Shown: in pieces, positions 63,830 to 64,000 of the stretch
Layout of the letters: every line of letters begins with the position of its first letter
Numbering within the stretch: the first letter of the stretch is position 1
Source of the DNA: CAVPTL01 sp963729195
Lineage (GTDB): Bacteria > Actinomycetota > Thermoleophilia > Gaiellales > JAICJC01
Direction of reading: 5' to 3'
Length of the DNA stretch: 64,000 nucleotides
Assembly (NCBI GenBank): GCA_963729195.1
Contig: CAVSNF010000019.1
Coordinates: forward strand, 248,001-312,000
Position numbers and translations under genes: made by a program
Notes under the pieces: generated by a model
Databases searched by the model: none
Seen by the model: the letters and a program-made list of their open reading frames with translations, nothing else
Told to the model about the DNA's origin: nothing

Positions 63830-64000
63830 ATGCACCTCCTCGTGGTGGATGACGAACCGCGGCTTCTGAGTCTGCTGGAGCGGGGCCTTCGCACGCAGGG
63901 GTTCGACGTGCAGACCGCGGGCAGCGCCGATGAGGCACTGTCGCTCGCCCGCGCCGATCCGCCCACGCTGGCCGTGCTGGACGTGATGATGCCGGGGGCG
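63830..64000 (+). CDS. response regulator receiver domain, 3' partial
   Basis: Only the first 57 codons are in the window: MHLLVVDDEPRLLSLLERGL, then a receiver with the phospho-acceptor Asp in LAVLDVMMPGA. It is the start of an OmpR-like two-component regulator by its N-terminal sequence. It is divergent from the apbE operon, with about 80 bp between, so it may control it. Confidence 0.85.
   Translation, partial: MHLLVVDDEPRLLSLLERGLRTQGFDVQTAGSADEALSLARADPPTLAVLDVMMPGA

Noticed and set aside
1..64000. CRISPR arrays, insertion sequences, prophage genes or attachment sites
   Set aside because: No regularly spaced repeats, transposase motifs or integrase genes were seen on either strand.

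Overview
The window is high-GC and densely packed, with many start/stop overlaps (ATGA, GTGA). An uptake hydrogenase locus of the group 1h type with DUF5947- and DUF6084-like accessory genes, several UspA genes and a DevS/DevR-like two-component pair all point to Actinomycetota. A deep-branching soil lineage such as Thermoleophilia is my best guess, but this is inference because the window has no marker gene. No insertion sequence, phage gene or CRISPR array was found.

Layout. (1) 1-3.3 kb: a sugar-kinase / class I aldolase / FAD-oxidoreductase operon. A decayed alpha/beta-hydrolase tail follows. (2) 3.7-6.3 kb: an ABC exporter (MacB/FtsX-type permease, LolD-type ATPase) and a small lipoprotein, then tRNA-Gly(CCC). 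(3) 6.7-21.1 kb, minus strand: one transcription unit for a [NiFe] hydrogenase, in transcription order hypC, a second HypC-like gene, hypD, hypE, small subunit, large subunit, NifU/Rieske-like protein, DUF5947-like, DUF6084-like, a conserved unknown, maturation protease, hypA, hypB, a double SIS-domain protein, hypF and a small unknown. (4) 21.4-24.8 kb: divergent from it, a Crp/Fnr-like regulator, an orphan second hydrogenase small subunit and a His-tailed Fur-family regulator form an overlapping operon. A NiCoT nickel importer converges on it. Two tandem GGTAA-N6-TTACC palindromes sit between the divergent units.

(5) 25-34.5 kb: membrane metalloproteases, a Ca2+/cation antiporter, a SulP transporter, a flavoprotein with a di-haem cytochrome c, UspA, a GH5 hydrolase and a site-2 protease with CBS domains. 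(6) 34.2-54.2 kb: a stress/dormancy-like island. It has HAD phosphatase-UspA, a complete arginine deiminase set (arcD, arcA, arcB, arcC) continuing into UspA, ABC transporter and alcohol dehydrogenase genes, a P1B ATPase, UspA-phosphoketolase-acetate kinase, and a two-GAF histidine kinase with a NarL-type regulator. (7) 54.4-59.7 kb: a P-type cation ATPase, a KUP potassium transporter and a VIT1-like transporter. (8) 59.7-64 kb: a membrane-linked electron-transfer module (cytochrome b-like protein, ferredoxin, NuoF-like flavoprotein, ferric-reductase-like membrane protein, ApbE) next to a response regulator cut by the window end.

Taken together the genes suggest survival at low energy and low oxygen: hydrogen scavenging, substrate-level ATP from arginine and acetyl phosphate, ion homeostasis and universal stress proteins. 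Many genes, above all between 9 and 17.5 kb, are broken by single-base frameshifts although the reading resumes in conserved sequence each time. I regard these mainly as base-calling or assembly indels and annotate the whole genes.
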